DNA of 64,000 nt from contig JAZGUH010000103.1 in NCBI GenBank assembly GCA_037893225.1, forward strand, positions 1,984,001 through 2,048,000. Reading direction: 5' to 3'. The position numbers were made by a program, and so were the translations under genes. Origin of the DNA: Hippasteria phrygiana. Lineage: Eukaryota > Echinodermata > Asteroidea > Valvatida > Goniasteridae. The notes beneath the pieces are model-generated. The model was not told where the DNA came from. It saw only the letters and a list, made by a program, of their open reading frames with translations, and searched no databases. Positions 47,668 to 60,780 of the stretch are shown piece by piece (position 1 is the stretch's first letter; every line of letters starts with the position of its first letter).

Positions 47668-50008
47668 TGAACGCCCCTCCTTTCCCTGTTCATAATTGAA
47701 TGGTATATTGACCAAATCCAGTCATTTTTACACTGATGGGTAGCTTAGATTTAGCGCAACAATTTCAGACCATCACCAGCTTCACAGCGTTAGAACTCTT
47801 CGAGAAAATTCAAACCTCGCAACTAATTTCTTTCTGTGAACTCTGTGTGCGTTCTCCCGTTTACTGCATTGTGGCTGCTTCACGTTTGCCAAATGTTCAG
47901 ATGAACGCCCCTCCTTTCCCTGTTCATAATTGAATGGGATATTGACCAAATCCAGTAATTTTCACACGTATGGGTAGCTTAGATCTAGCGCAACAATTTG
48001 AGACCATCGCCAGCTTCACAGCGTTAGAACTCTTCGAGAAAATTCTAACCTCGCAACAAATTTCTTTCTGTTAACTCTGTGTGCGTTCTCCCGGTTAATG
48101 CATTGTGGCTGCTTAACGTTTGCCAAATTTTCAGATGAACGCCCCTCCTTTCCCTGTTCATAATTGAATGGGATATTGACCAAATCCAGCAATTTTCACA
48201 AGTATGCGTTAGAACTCTTCGAGAAAATTCAAACCTCGCAACTAATTTTTCCCATGAACTCTGTGTGCGTTCTCCCGTTTACTGCATTGTGACTGCTTAA
48301 CGTTTGCCAAATTTTCAGATGAACGCCCCTCCTTTCCCTGTTCATAATTGAATGGTATATTGACCAAATCCAGTAATTTTCACACGTATGGGTAGCTTAG
48401 ATCTAGCGCAACAATTTGAGACCATCGCCAGCTTCATAGCGTGAGAACTCTTCGAGAAAATTCAAACCTCGCAACAATTTTTTTCATGTGAACTCTGTGT
48501 GCGTTCTTCCGTTTACTGCATTGTGACTGCTTAACGTTTGCCACATTTTCAGATGAACGCCCCTCCTTTCCCTGTTTATAATTGAATGGTATATTGACCA
48601 AATCCAGTCATTTTTACACTGATGGGTAGCTTAGATCTAGCGCAACAATTTCAGACCATCGCCAGCTTCATAGCGTGAGAACTCTTCGAGAAAATTCAAA
48701 CCTCGCAACAATTTTTTTCCTGTGAACTCTGTGTGCGTTCTTCCGTTTACTGCATTGTGACTGCTTAACGTTTGCCACATTTTCAGATGAACGCCCCTCC
48801 TTTCCCTGTTCATAATTGAATGGGATATTGACCAAATCCAGTAATTTTCACACGTATGGGTAGCTTAGATCTAGCGCAACAATTTGAGACCATCGCCAGC
48901 TTCATAGCGTGAGAACTCTTCGAGAAAATTCAAACCTCGCAACTATGTTTTTCCTGTGAACTCTGTGTGCGTTCTTCCGTTTACTGCATTGTGACTGCTT
49001 AACGTTTGCCACATTTTCAAATGAACGCCCCTCCTTTCCCTGTTCATAATTGAATGGGATATTCACCAAATCCAGCAATTTTCACACGTATGGGTAGCTT
49101 AGATCTAGCGCAACAATTTGAGACCATCGCCAGCTTCACAGAGTTAGAACTCTTCCAGAAAATTCAAACCTCGCAACAAATTTCTTCCTGTGAACTCTGT
49201 GTGCGTTCTTCCGTTTACTGTATTGTGACTGTTTAACGTTTGCCATATTTTCAGATGAACGCCCCTCCTTTCCCTGTTCATAATTGAATGGGATATTGAC
49301 CAAATCCAGTAATTTGCACTTGTATGGGTTGCTTAGATCTAGCGCAACAATTTGAGACCATCGCCAGCTTCACAGCGTTAGAACTCTTCGAGAAAATTCA
49401 AACCTCGCAACTTATTTCTTCCTGTGAAAAGTGTGTGCGTTCTTCCGCTTACTGCATTGTGACTGCTTAACGTTTGCCACATTTTCAGATGAACGCCCCT
49501 CCTTTCCCTGTTCATAATTGAATGGGATATTGACCAAATCCAGTAATTTTTACACGTATGGGTAGCTTAGTTATAGCGCAACAATTTCAGACCATCGCCA
49601 GCTTCATAGCGTGAGAACTCTTCGAGAAAATTCAAACCTCGCAACATTTTTTTTCCTGTGAACTCTGTGTGCGTTCTTCCGTTTACTGCATTGTGACTGC
49701 TTAATGTTTGCCACATTTTCAGATGAACCCCCCTCCTTTCCCTGTTCATAATTGAATGGGATATTGACCAAATCCAGTAATTTTCACACGTATGGGTAGC
49801 TTAGATCTAGCGCAACAATTTGAGACCATCGCCAGCTTCACAGCGTTAGAACTCTTCGAGAAAATTCAAACCTCGCAACCAATTTCTTTCTGTGAACTTT
49901 GTGTGCGTTCTCCCGTTTACTGCATTGTGGCTGCTTAACGTTTGCCAAATTTTCAGTTGAACGCCCCTCCTTTCCCTGTTCATAATTGAATGGTATATTG
50001 ACCAAATC
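47668..50008 (+). repeat. 2290-bp tandem duplication, copy 2
   Basis: Second copy of the block at 45378. Identity ends at 50008, where this copy continues into a G monomer (accaaatcaagtaattgtta) while copy 1 continues into C (accaaatccagtcattttta). Perfect identity in a region where neighbouring monomers differ at many sites means either a very recent duplication or an assembly duplication. Confidence 0.92.
48204..48387 (+). repeat. Truncated monomer, duplicate copy
   Basis: The same 49-bp deletion as at 45914, with the same join (48206/48207) and the same private acaagtatg. It is a passenger of the 2290-bp duplication, not an independent event. Confidence 0.92.
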
Positions 50009-51895
50009 AAGTAATTGTTACACGTATTGGGTAGCTTAGATATAGCGCAACAATTTCAGACCATCGCCAGCTTCACAGCGTTAGAACTCTTCGAGAAAAA
50101 TCAAACCTCGAATCAAATTTCTTCGTGTGAACTCTGTGTGCGTTCTTCCGTTTACTGCATTGTGACTGCTTAACGTTTGCCAAATTTCCAGATGAACGCC
50201 CCTCCTTTCCCTGTTCATAATTGAATGGGATATTGACCAAATCCAGTCATTTTTACACTGATGGGTAGCTTAGATTTAGCGCAACAATTTCAGACCATCA
50301 CCAGCTTCACAGCGTTAGAACTCTTCGAGAAAATTCAAACCTCGCAACTAATTTCTTTCTGTGAACTCTGTGTGCGTTCTCCCGTTTACTGCATTGTGGC
50401 TGCTTAACGTTTGCCAAATTTTCAGATGAACGCCCCTCCTTTCCCTGTTCATAATTGAATGGGATATTGACCAAATCCAGTAATTTTCACACGTATGGGT
50501 AGCTTAGATCTAGCGCAACAATTTGAGACCATCGCCAGCTTCACAGCGTTAGAACTCTTCGAGAAAATTCAAACCTCGCAACAAATTTCTTTCTGTTAAC
50601 TCTGTGTGCGTTCTCCCGTTTAATGCATTGTGGCTGCTTAACGTTTGCCAAATTTTCAGATGAACGCCCCTCCTTTCCCTGTTCATAATTGAATGGGATA
50701 TTGACCAAATCCAGTAATTTTCACACGTATGGGTAGCTTAGATCTAGCGCAACAATTTGAGACCATCGCCAGCTTCATAGGGTGAGAACTCTTCGAGAAA
50801 ATTCAAACCTCGCAACAAATTTTTCCCATGAACTCTGTGTGCGTTCTCCCGTTTACTGCATTGTGACTGCTTAACGTTTGCCAAATTTTCAGATGAACAG
50901 CCCTCCTTTCCCTGTTCATAATTGAATGGGATATTGACCAAATCCAGTAATTTGCACACGTATGGGTAGCTTAGATCTAGCGCAACAATTTGAGACCATC
51001 GCCAGCTTCATAGCGTGAGAACTCTTCGAGAAAATTCAAACCTCGCAACAATTTTTTTAATGTGAACTCTGTGTGCGTTCTTCCGTTTACTGCATTGTGA
51101 CTGCTTAACGTTTGCCACATTTTCAGATGAACGCCCCTCCTTTCCCTGTTCATAATTGAATGGTATATTGACCAAATCCAGTCATTTTTACACTGATGGG
51201 TAGCTTAGATCTAGCGGAACAATTTCAGACCATCGCCAGCTTCACAGCGTTAGAACTCTTCGAGAAAATTCAAACCTCGCAACTAATTTCTTCCTGTGAA
51301 CTCTGTGTGCGTTCTTCCGTTTACTGCATTGTGACTGCTTAACGTTTGCCACATTTTCAGATGAACGCCCCTCCTTTCCCTGTTCATAATTGAATGGGAT
51401 ATTGACCAAATCCAGTAATTTTCTCACGTATGGGTAGCTTAGATCTAGCGCAACAATTTGAGACCATCGCCAGCTTCATAGCGTGAGAACTCTTCGAGAA
51501 AATTCAAACCTCGCAACAATTTTTTTCCTGTGAACTCTGTGTGCGTTCTTCCGTTTACTGCATTGTGACTGCTTAACGTTTGCCACATTTTCAGATGAAC
51601 GCCCCTCCTTTCCCTGTTCATAATTGAATGGGATATTGACCAAATCCAGTAATTTTCACACGTATGGGTAGCTTAGATCTAGCGCAACAATTTGAGACCA
51701 TCGCCAGCTTCATAGCGTGAGAACTCTTCGAGAAAATTCAAACCTCGCAACATTTTTTTTCCTGTGAACTCTGTGTGCGTTCTTCCGTTTACTGCATTGT
51801 GACTGCTTAACGTTTGCCACATTTTCAGATGAACGCCCCTCCTTTCCCTGTTCATAATTGAATGGGATATTGACCAAATCCAGTAATTTTCACAC
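50009..51895 (+). repeat. Mixed block with E-like caacaattttttt monomers
   Basis: Begins with a G monomer having an extra T (cgtattgggtag) and private cgaatcaaatttcttcgtg, then C, A, and a B with caacaaatttttcccatg. From 50960 several E-like monomers have catagcgtgag and caacaattttttt (near 51050, 51516, 51750), interspersed with caactaatttcttcctg. Private changes include aacagccctcc near 50899, ttttttaatgtg near 51056, and ttctcacg near 51421. No gene seen. Confidence 0.8.
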
Positions 51896-53764
51896 GTATG
51901 GGTAGCTTAGATCTAGCGCAACAATTTGAGACCATCGCCAGCTTCATAGGGTGAGAACTCTTCGAGAAAATTCAAACCTCGCAACAAATTTTTCCCATGA
52001 ACTCTGTGTGCGTTCTCCCGTTTAATGCATTGTGACTGCTTAACGTTTGCCAAATTTTCAGATGAACGCCCCTCCTTTCCCTGTTCATAATTGAATGGTA
52101 TATTGACCAAATCCAGTCATTTTTACACTGATGGGTAGCTTAGATTTAGCGCAACAATTTCAGACCATCACCAGCTTCACAGCGTTAGAACTCTTCGAGA
52201 AAATTCAAACCTCGCAACTAATTTCTTTCTGTGAACTCTGTATGCGTTCTCCCGTTTACTGCATTGTGGCTGCTTCACGTTTGCCAAATTTTCAGATGAA
52301 CGCCCCTCCTTTCCCTGCTCATAATTGAATGGGATATTGACCAAATCCAGTAATTTTCACACGTATGGGTAGCTTAGATCTAGCGCAACAATTTGAGACC
52401 ATCGCCAGCTTTACAGCGTTAGAACTCTTCGAGAAAATTCAAACCTCGCAACAATTTTTTTCCGGTGAACTCTGTGTGCGTTCTTCCGTTTACTGCATTG
52501 TGACTGCTTAACGTTTGCCACATTTTCAGATGAACGCCCCTCCTTTCCCTGTTCATAATTGAATGGGATATTGACCAAATCCAGTAATTTTCACACGTAT
52601 GGGTAGCTTAGATCTAGCGCAACAATTTGAGACCATCGCCAGCTTCATAGCGTGAGAACTCTTCGAGAAAATTCAAACCTCGCAACAATTTTTTTCCTGT
52701 GAACTCTGTGTGCGTTCTTCCGTTTACTGCATTGTGACTGCTTAACGTTTGCCACATTTTCAGATGAACGCCCCTCCTTTCCCTGTTCATAATTGAATGG
52801 GATATTGACCAAATCCAGTAATTTTTACACGTATGGGTAGCTTAGATCTAGCGCAACAATTTGAGACCATCGCCAGCTTCATAGGGTGAGAACTCTTCGA
52901 GAAAATTCAAACCTCGCAACAAATTTTTCCCATGAACTCTGTGTGCGTTCTCCCGTTTAATGCATTGTGACTGCTTAACGTTTGCCAAATTTTCAGATGA
53001 ACGCCCCTCCTTTCCCTGTTCATAATTGAATGGTATATTGACCAAATCCAGTCATTTTTACACTGATGGGTAGCTTAGATTTAGCGCAACAATTTCAGAC
53101 CATCACCAGCTTCACAGCGTTAGAACTCTTCGAGAAAATTCAAACCTCGCAATTAATTTCTTTCTGTGAACTCTGTATGCGTTCTCCCGTTTACTGCATT
53201 GTGGCTGCTTCACGTTTGCCAAATTTTCAGATGAACGCCCCTCCTTTCCCTGCTCATAATTGAATGGGATATTGACCAAATCCAGTAATTTTCACACGTA
53301 TGGGTAGCTTAGATCTAGCGCAACAATTTGAGACCATCGCCAGCTTCACAGCGTTAGAACTCTTCGAGAAAATTCAAACCTCGCAACAAATTTCTTTCTG
53401 TTAACTCTGTGTGCGTTCTCCCGTTTACTGCATTGTGGCTGCTTAACGTTTGCCAAATTTTCAGATGAACGCCCCTCCTTTCCCTGTTCATAATTGAATG
53501 GGATATTTACCAAATCCAGCAATTTTCACACGTATGGGTAGCTTAGATCTAGCGCAACAATTTGAGACCATCGCCAGCTTCACAGCGTTAGAACTCTTCG
53601 AGAAAATGCAAACCTCGCAACTAATTTCTTTCTGTGAACTCTGTGTGCGTTCTTCCGTTTACTGCATTGTGACTGCTTAACGTTTGCCACATTTTCAGAT
53701 GAACGCCCCTCCTTTCCCTGTTCATAATTGAATGGGATATTGACCAAATCCAGTAATTTTCACA
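51896..53764 (+). repeat. 4-mer pair (935 bp)
   Basis: B (caacaaatttttccc plus tttaatgcattgtgactg) and C (ctctgtatgcg, cctgctcataattg) at 51896-52364 recur at 52831-53299, a 935-bp shift. Copies differ: caactaattt versus caattaattt in C. Between them are a monomer with ctttacagcg and ttttccggtg, and an E-like one. The run C-A-(atatttacc variant) at 53066-53697 recurs at 56572 and 59144. Confidence 0.82.
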
Positions 53765-55560
53765 CGTATGGGTAGCTTAGATCTAGCGCAACAATTTCAG
53801 ACCATCGCCAGCTTCATAGGGTGAGAACTCTTCGAGAAAATTCAAACCTCGCAACAAATTTTCCCCATGAACTCTGTGTGCGTTCTCCCGTTTACTGCAT
53901 TGTGACTGCTTAACGTTTGCCAAATTTTCAGATGAACGCCCCTCCTTTCCCTGTTCATAATTGAATGGTATATTGACCAAATCCAGTCATTGTTACACGT
54001 ATGGGTAGCTTAGATTTAGCGCAACAATTTCAGACCATCGCCAGCTTCACAGCGTTAGAACTCTTCGAGAAAAATCAAACCTCGCATCAAATTTCTTCCT
54101 GTGAACTCTGTGTGCGTTCTTCCGTTTACTGCATTGTGACTGCTTAACGTTTGCCACATTTCCAGATGAACGCCCCTCCTTTCCCTGTTCATAATTGAAT
54201 GGGATATTGACCAAATCCAGTAAGTTTCACACGTATGGGTAGCTTAGATCTAGCGCAACAATTTGAGACCATCGCCAGCTTCATAGCGTGAGAACTCTTC
54301 GAGAAAATTCAAACCTCGCAACAAATTTTCCCCATGAACTCTGTGTGCGTTCTCCCGTTTACTGCATTGTGACTGCTTAACGTTTGCCAAATTTTCAGAT
54401 GAACGCCCTTCCTTTCCCTGTTCATAATTGAATGGTATATTGACCAAATCCAGTCATTTTTACACTGATGGGTAGCTTAGATTTAGCGCAACAATTTCAG
54501 ACCATCACCAGCTTCACAGCGTTAGAACTCTTCGAGAAAATTCAAACCTCGCAACTAATTTCTTTCTGTGAACTCTGTGTGCGTTCTCCCGTTTACTGCA
54601 TTGTGGCTGCTTAACGTTTGCCAAATTTTCAGATGAACGCCCCTCCTTTCCCTGTTCATAATTGAATGGGATATTGACCAAATCCAGTAATTTTCACACG
54701 TATGGGTAGCTTAGATCTAGCGCAACAATTTGAGACCATCGCCAGCTTCACAGCGTTAGAACTCTTCGAGAAAATTCAAACCTCGCAACAAATTTCTTTC
54801 TGTTAACTCTGTGTGCGTTCTCCCGTTTAATGCATTGTGGCTGCTTAACGTTTGCCAAATTTTCAGATGAACGCCCCTCCTTTCCCTGTTCATAATTGAA
54901 TGGGATATTGACCAAATCCAGCAATTTCCACACGTATGGGTAGCTTAGATCTAGCGCAACAATTTGAGACCATCGCCAGCTTCACAGCGTTAGAACTCTT
55001 CGAGAAAATTCAAACCTCGCAACTAATTTCGTTCTGTGAACTCTGTGTGCGTTCTCCCGTTTACTGCATTGTAACTGCTTAACGTTTGCCACATTTTCAG
55101 ATGAACGCCCCTCCTTTCCCTGTTCATAATTGAATGGTATATTGACCAAATCAAGTAATTGTTACCCGTATGGGTAGCTTAGATATAGCACAACAATTTC
55201 AGACCATCGCCAGCTTCACAGCGTTAGAACTCTTTAAGAAAAATCAAACATCGCATCAAATTTCTTCCTGTGAACTCTGTGTGCGTTCTTCCGTTTACTG
55301 CATTGTGACTGCTTAACGTTTGCCACATTTCCAGATGAACGCCCCTCCTTTCCCTGTTCATAATTGAATGGGATATTGACCAAATCCAGTAAGTTTCACA
55401 CGTATGGGTAGCTTAGATCTAGCGCAACAATTTGAGACCATCGCCAGCTTCATAGCGTGAGAACTCTTCGAGAAAATTCAAACCTCGCAACAAATTTTCC
55501 CCATGAACTCTGTGTGCGTTCTCCCGTTTACTGCATTGTGACTGCTTAACGTTTGCCAAA

Positions 55561-58500
55561 TTTTCAGATGAACGCCCCTCCTTTCCCTGTTCATAATTGA
55601 ATGGTATATTGACCAAATCCAGTCATTTTTACACTGATGGGTAGCTTAGATTTAGCGCAACAATTTCAGACCATCACCAGCTTCACAGCGTTAGAACTCT
55701 TCGAGAAAATTCAAACCTCGCAATTAATTTCTTTCTGTGAACTCTGTATGCGTTCTCCCGTTTACTGCATTGTGGCTGCTTCACGTTTGCCAAATTTTCA
55801 GATGAACGCCCCTCCTTTCCCTGCTCATAATTGAATGGGATATTGACCAAATCCAGTAATTTTCACACGTATGAGTAGCTTAGATCTAGCGCAACAATTT
55901 GAGACCATCGCCAGCTTCACAGCGTTAGAACTCTTCGAGAAAATTCAAACCTCGCAACAAATTTCTTTCTGTTAACTCTGTGTGCGTTCTCCCGTTTACT
56001 GCATTGTGGCTGCTTAACGTTTGCCAAATTTTCAGATGAACGCCCCTCCTTTCCCTGTTCATAATTGAATGGGATATTTACCAAATCCAGCAATTTTCAC
56101 ACGTATGGGTAGCTTAGATCTAGCGCAACAATTTGAGACCATCGCCAGCTTCATAGCGTGAGAACTCTTCGAGAAAATTCAAACCTCGCAACAATTTTTT
56201 TCCTGTGAACTCTGTGTGCGTTCTTCCGTTTACTGCATTGTGACTGCTTAACGTTTGCCACATTTTCAGATGAACGCCCCTCCTTTCCCTGTTCATAATT
56301 GAATGGGATATTGACCAAATCCAGTAATTTTCACACGTATGGGTAGCTTAGATCTAGCGCAACAATTTGAGACCATCGCCAGCTTCATAGGGTGAGAACT
56401 CTTCGAGAAAATTCAAACCTCGCAACAAATTTTTCCCATGAACTCTGTGTGCGTTCTCCCGTTTAATGCATTGTGACTGCTTAACGTTTGCCAAATTTTC
56501 AGATGAACGCCCCTCCTTTCCCTGTTCATAATTGAATGGTATATTGACCAAATCCAGTCATTTTTACACTGATGGGTAGCTTAGATTTAGCGCAACAATT
56601 TCAGACCATCACCAGCTTCACAGCGTTAGAACTCTTCGAGAAAATTCAAACCTCGCAATTAATTTCTTTCTGTGAACTCTGTATGCGTTCTCCCGTTTAC
56701 TGCATTGTGGCTGCTTCACGTTTGCCAAATTTTCAGATGAACGCCCCTCCTTTCCCTGCTCATAATTGAATGGGATATTGACCAAATCCAGTAATTTTCA
56801 CACGTATGGGTAGCTTAGATCTAGCGCAACAATTTGAGACCATCGCCAGCTTCACAGCGTTAGAACTCTTCGAGAAAATTCAAACCTCGCAACAAATTTC
56901 TTTCTGTTAACTCTGTGTGCGTTCTCCCGTTTACTGCATTGTGGCTGCTTAACGTTTGCCAAATTTTCAGATGAACGCCCCTCCTTTCCCTGTTCATAAT
57001 TGAATGGGATATTTACCAAATCCAGCAATTTTCACACGTATGGGTAGCTTAGATCTAGCGCAACAATTTGAGACCATCGCCAGCTTCACAGCGTTAGAAC
57101 TCTTCGAGAAAATGCAAACCTCGCAACTAATTTCTTTCTGTGAACTCTGTGTGCGTTCTTCCGTTTACTGCATTGTGACTGCTTAACGTTTGCCACATTT
57201 TCAGATGAACGCCCCTCCTTTCCCTGTTCATAATTGAATGGGATATTGACCAAATCCAGTAATTTTCACACGTATGGGTAGCTTAGATCTAGCGCAACAA
57301 TTTGAGACCATCGCCAGCTTCACAGCGTTAGAACTCTTCGAGAAAATTCAAACCTCGCAACAAATTTCTTTCTGTTAACTCTGTGTGCGTTCTCCCGTTT
57401 AATGCATTGTGGCTGCTGAACGTTTGCCAAATTTTCAGATGAACGCCCCTCCTTTCCCTGTTCATAATTGAATGGGATATTGACCAAATCCAGCATTTTT
57501 CACACGTATGGGTAGCTTAGATCTAGCGCAACAATTTGAGACCATCGCCAGCTTCATAGCGTGAGAACTCTTCGAGAAAATTCAAACCTCGCAAAAAAAT
57601 TTTTCCTGTGAACTCTGTGTGCGTTCTTCCGTTTACTGCATTGTGACTGCTTAACGTTTGCCACATTTTCAGATGAACGCCCCTCCTTTCCCTGTTCATA
57701 ATTGAATGGGATATTGACCAAATCCAGTAATTTTCACACGTATGGGTAGCTTAGATCTAGCGCAACAATTTCAGACCATCGCCAGCTTCATAGGGTGAGA
57801 ACTCTTCGAGAAAATTCAAACCTCGCAACAAATTTTCCCCATGAACTCTGTGTGCGTTCTCCCGTTTACTGCATTGTGACTGCTTAACGTTTGCCAAATT
57901 TTCAGATGAACGCCCCTCCTTTCCCTGTTCATAATTGAATGGTATATTGACCAAATCCAGTCATTGTTACACGTATGGGTAGCTTAGATTTAGCGCAACA
58001 ATTTCAGACCATCGCCAGCTTCACAGCGTTAGAACTCTTCGAGAAAAATCAAACCTCGCATCAAATTTCTTCCTGTGAACTCTGTGTGCGTTCTTCCGTT
58101 TACTGCATTGTGACTGCTTAACGTTTGCCAAATTTTCAGATGAACGCCCCTCCTTTCCCTGTTCATAATTGAATGGTATATTGACCAAATCCAGTCATTT
58201 TTACACTGATGGGTAGCTTAGATTTAGCGCAACAATTTCAGACCATCACCAGCTTCACAGCGTTAGAACTCTTCGAGAAAATTCAAACCTCGCAATTAAT
58301 TTCTTTCTGTGAACTCTGTATGCGTTCTCCCGTTTACTGCATTGTGGCTGCTTCACGTTTGCCAAATTTTCAGATGAACGCCCCTCCTTTCCCTGCTCAT
58401 AATTGAATGGGATATTGACCAAATCCAGTAATTTTCACACGTATGAGTAGCTTAGATCTAGCGCAACAATTTGAGACCATCGCCAGCTTCACAGCGTTAG

Positions 58501-60704
58501 AACTCTTCGAGAAAATTCAAACCTCGCAACAAATTTCTTTCTGTTAACTCTGTGTGCGTTCTCCCGTTTACTGCATTGTGGCTGCTTAACGTTTGCCAAA
58601 TTTTCAGATGAACGCCCCTCCTTTCCCTGTTCATAATTGAATGGGATATTTACCAAATCCAGCAATTTTCACACGTATGGGTAGCTTAGATCTAGCGCAA
58701 CAATTTGAGACCATCGCCAGCTTCATAGCGTGAGAACTCTTCGAGAAAATTCAAACCTCGCAACAATTTTTTTCCTGTGAACTCTGTGTGCGTTCTTCCG
58801 TTTACTGCATTGTGACTGCTTAACGTTTGCCACATTTTCAGATGAACGCCCCTCCTTTCCCTGTTCATAATTGAATGGGATATTGACCAAATCCAGTAAT
58901 TTTCACACGTATGGGTAGCTTAGATCTAGCGCAACAATTTGAGACCATCGCCAGCTTCATAGGGTGAGAACTCTTCGAGAAAATTCAAACCTCGCAACAA
59001 ATTTTTCCCATGAACTCTGTGTGCGTTCTCCCGTTTAATGCATTGTGACTGCTTAACGTTTGCCAAATTTTCAGATGAACGCCCCTCCTTTCCCTGTTCA
59101 TAATTGAATGGTATATTGACCAAATCCAGTCATTTTTACACTGATGGGTAGCTTAGATTTAGCGCAACAATTTCAGACCATCACCAGCTTCACAGCGTTA
59201 GAACTCTTCGAGAAAATTCAAACCTCGCAATTAATTTCTTTCTGTGAACTCTGTATGCGTTCTCCCGTTTACTGCATTGTGGCTGCTTCACGTTTGCCAA
59301 ATTTTCAGATGAACGCCCCTCCTTTCCCTGCTCATAATTGAATGGGATATTGACCAAATCCAGTAATTTTCACACGTATGGGTAGCTTAGATCTAGCGCA
59401 ACAATTTGAGACCATCGCCAGCTTCACAGCGTTAGAACTCTTCGAGAAAATTCAAACCTCGCAACAAATTTCTTTCTGTTAACTCTGTGTGCGTTCTCCC
59501 GTTTACTGCATTGTGGCTGCTTAACGTTTGCCAAATTTTCAGATGAACGCCCCTCCTTTCCCTGTTCATAATTGAATGGGATATTTACCAAATCCAGCAA
59601 TTTTCACACGTATGGGTAGCTTAGATCTAGCGCAACAATTTGAGACCATCGCCAGCTTCACAGCGTTAGAACTCTTCGAGAAAATGCAAACCTCGCAACT
59701 AATTTCTTTCTGTGAACTCTGTGTGCGTTCTTCCGTTTACTGCATTGTGACTGCTTAACGTTTGCCACATTTTCAGATGAACGCCCCTCCTTTCCCTGTT
59801 CATAATTGAATGGGATATTGACCAAATCCAGTAATTTTCACACGTATGGGTAGCTTAGATCTAGCGCAACAATTTGAGACCATCGCCAGCTTCACAGCGT
59901 TAGAACTCTTCGAGAAAATTCAAACCTCGCAACAAATTTCTTTCTGTTAACTCTGTGTGCGTTCTCCCGTTTAATGCATTGTGGCTGCTGAACGTTTGCC
60001 AAATTTTCAGATGAACGCCCCTCCTTTCCCTGTTCATAATTGAATGGGATATTGACCAAATCCAGCATTTTTCACACGTATGGGTAGCTTAGATCTAGCG
60101 CAACAATTTGAGACCATCGCCAGCTTCATAGCGTGAGAACTCTTCGAGAAAATTCAAACCTCGCAAAAAAATTTTTCCTGTGAACTCTGTGTGCGTTCTT
60201 CCGTTTACTGCATTGTGACTGCTTAACGTTTGCCACATTTTCAGATGAACGCCCCTCCTTTCCCTGTTCATAATTGAATGGGATATTGACCAAATCCAGT
60301 AATTTTCACACGTATGGGTAGCTTAGATCTAGCGCAACAATTTCAGACCATCGCCAGCTTCATAGGGTGAGAACTCTTCGAGAAAATTCAAACCTCGCAA
60401 CAAATTTTCCCCATGAACTCTGTGTGCGTTCTCCCGTTTACTGCATTGTGACTGCTTAACGTTTGCCAAATTTTCAGATGAACGCCCCTCCTTTCCCTGT
60501 TCATAATTGAATGGTATATTGACCAAATCCAGTCATTGTTACACGTATGGGTAGCTTAGATTTAGCGCAACAATTTCAGACCATCGCCAGCTTCACAGCG
60601 TTAGAACTCTTCGAGAAAAATCAAACCTCGCATCAAATTTCTTCCTGTGAACTCTGTGTGCGTTCTTCCGTTTACTGCATTGTGACTGCTTAACGTTTGC
60701 CACA
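55561..60704 (+). repeat. 11-mer HOR, two copies of 2572 bp
   Basis: Copy 1 spans about 55561-58132 and copy 2 about 58133-60704. At this shift recur gtatgagtag (55871, 58443), atatttaccaaatcc, caattaattt, gaaaatgcaaacc, gctgctgaacg, gcaaaaaaatttttcc and cagtcattgttacacg; I saw no difference at the marks checked. The join is visible as a G/B hybrid at 57975-58208. Confidence 0.88.
57975..58208 (+). repeat. G/B2 hybrid at the 2572-bp join
   Basis: The first part is G (attgttacacg upstream, gagaaaaatc, gcatcaaatttcttcctg, cttccg). The tail is B2 type: ccaaattttcagatg, aatggtatattg, cagtcatttttacactg. Intact G at 60547 instead ends ccacatttccagatg and aatgggatattg. The switch lies between about 58094 and 58131 and marks where copy 1 of the 11-mer meets copy 2. 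Confidence 0.85.
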
Positions 60705-60780
60705 TTTCCAGATGAACGCCCCTCCTTTCCCTGTTCATAATTGAATGGGATATTGACCAAATCCAGTAAGTTTCACACGT

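Noticed and set aside
7571..59758. Plus-strand ORFs of 60 and 65 codons (for example 9441-9638, 20897-21094, 45446-45643, 53498-53680, 59144-59341)
   Set aside because: All are the same phase of the satellite monomer, open only where subtype-specific bases remove two stops. They recur with the repeat, have no initiation context that distinguishes them, and match no protein I recognise.
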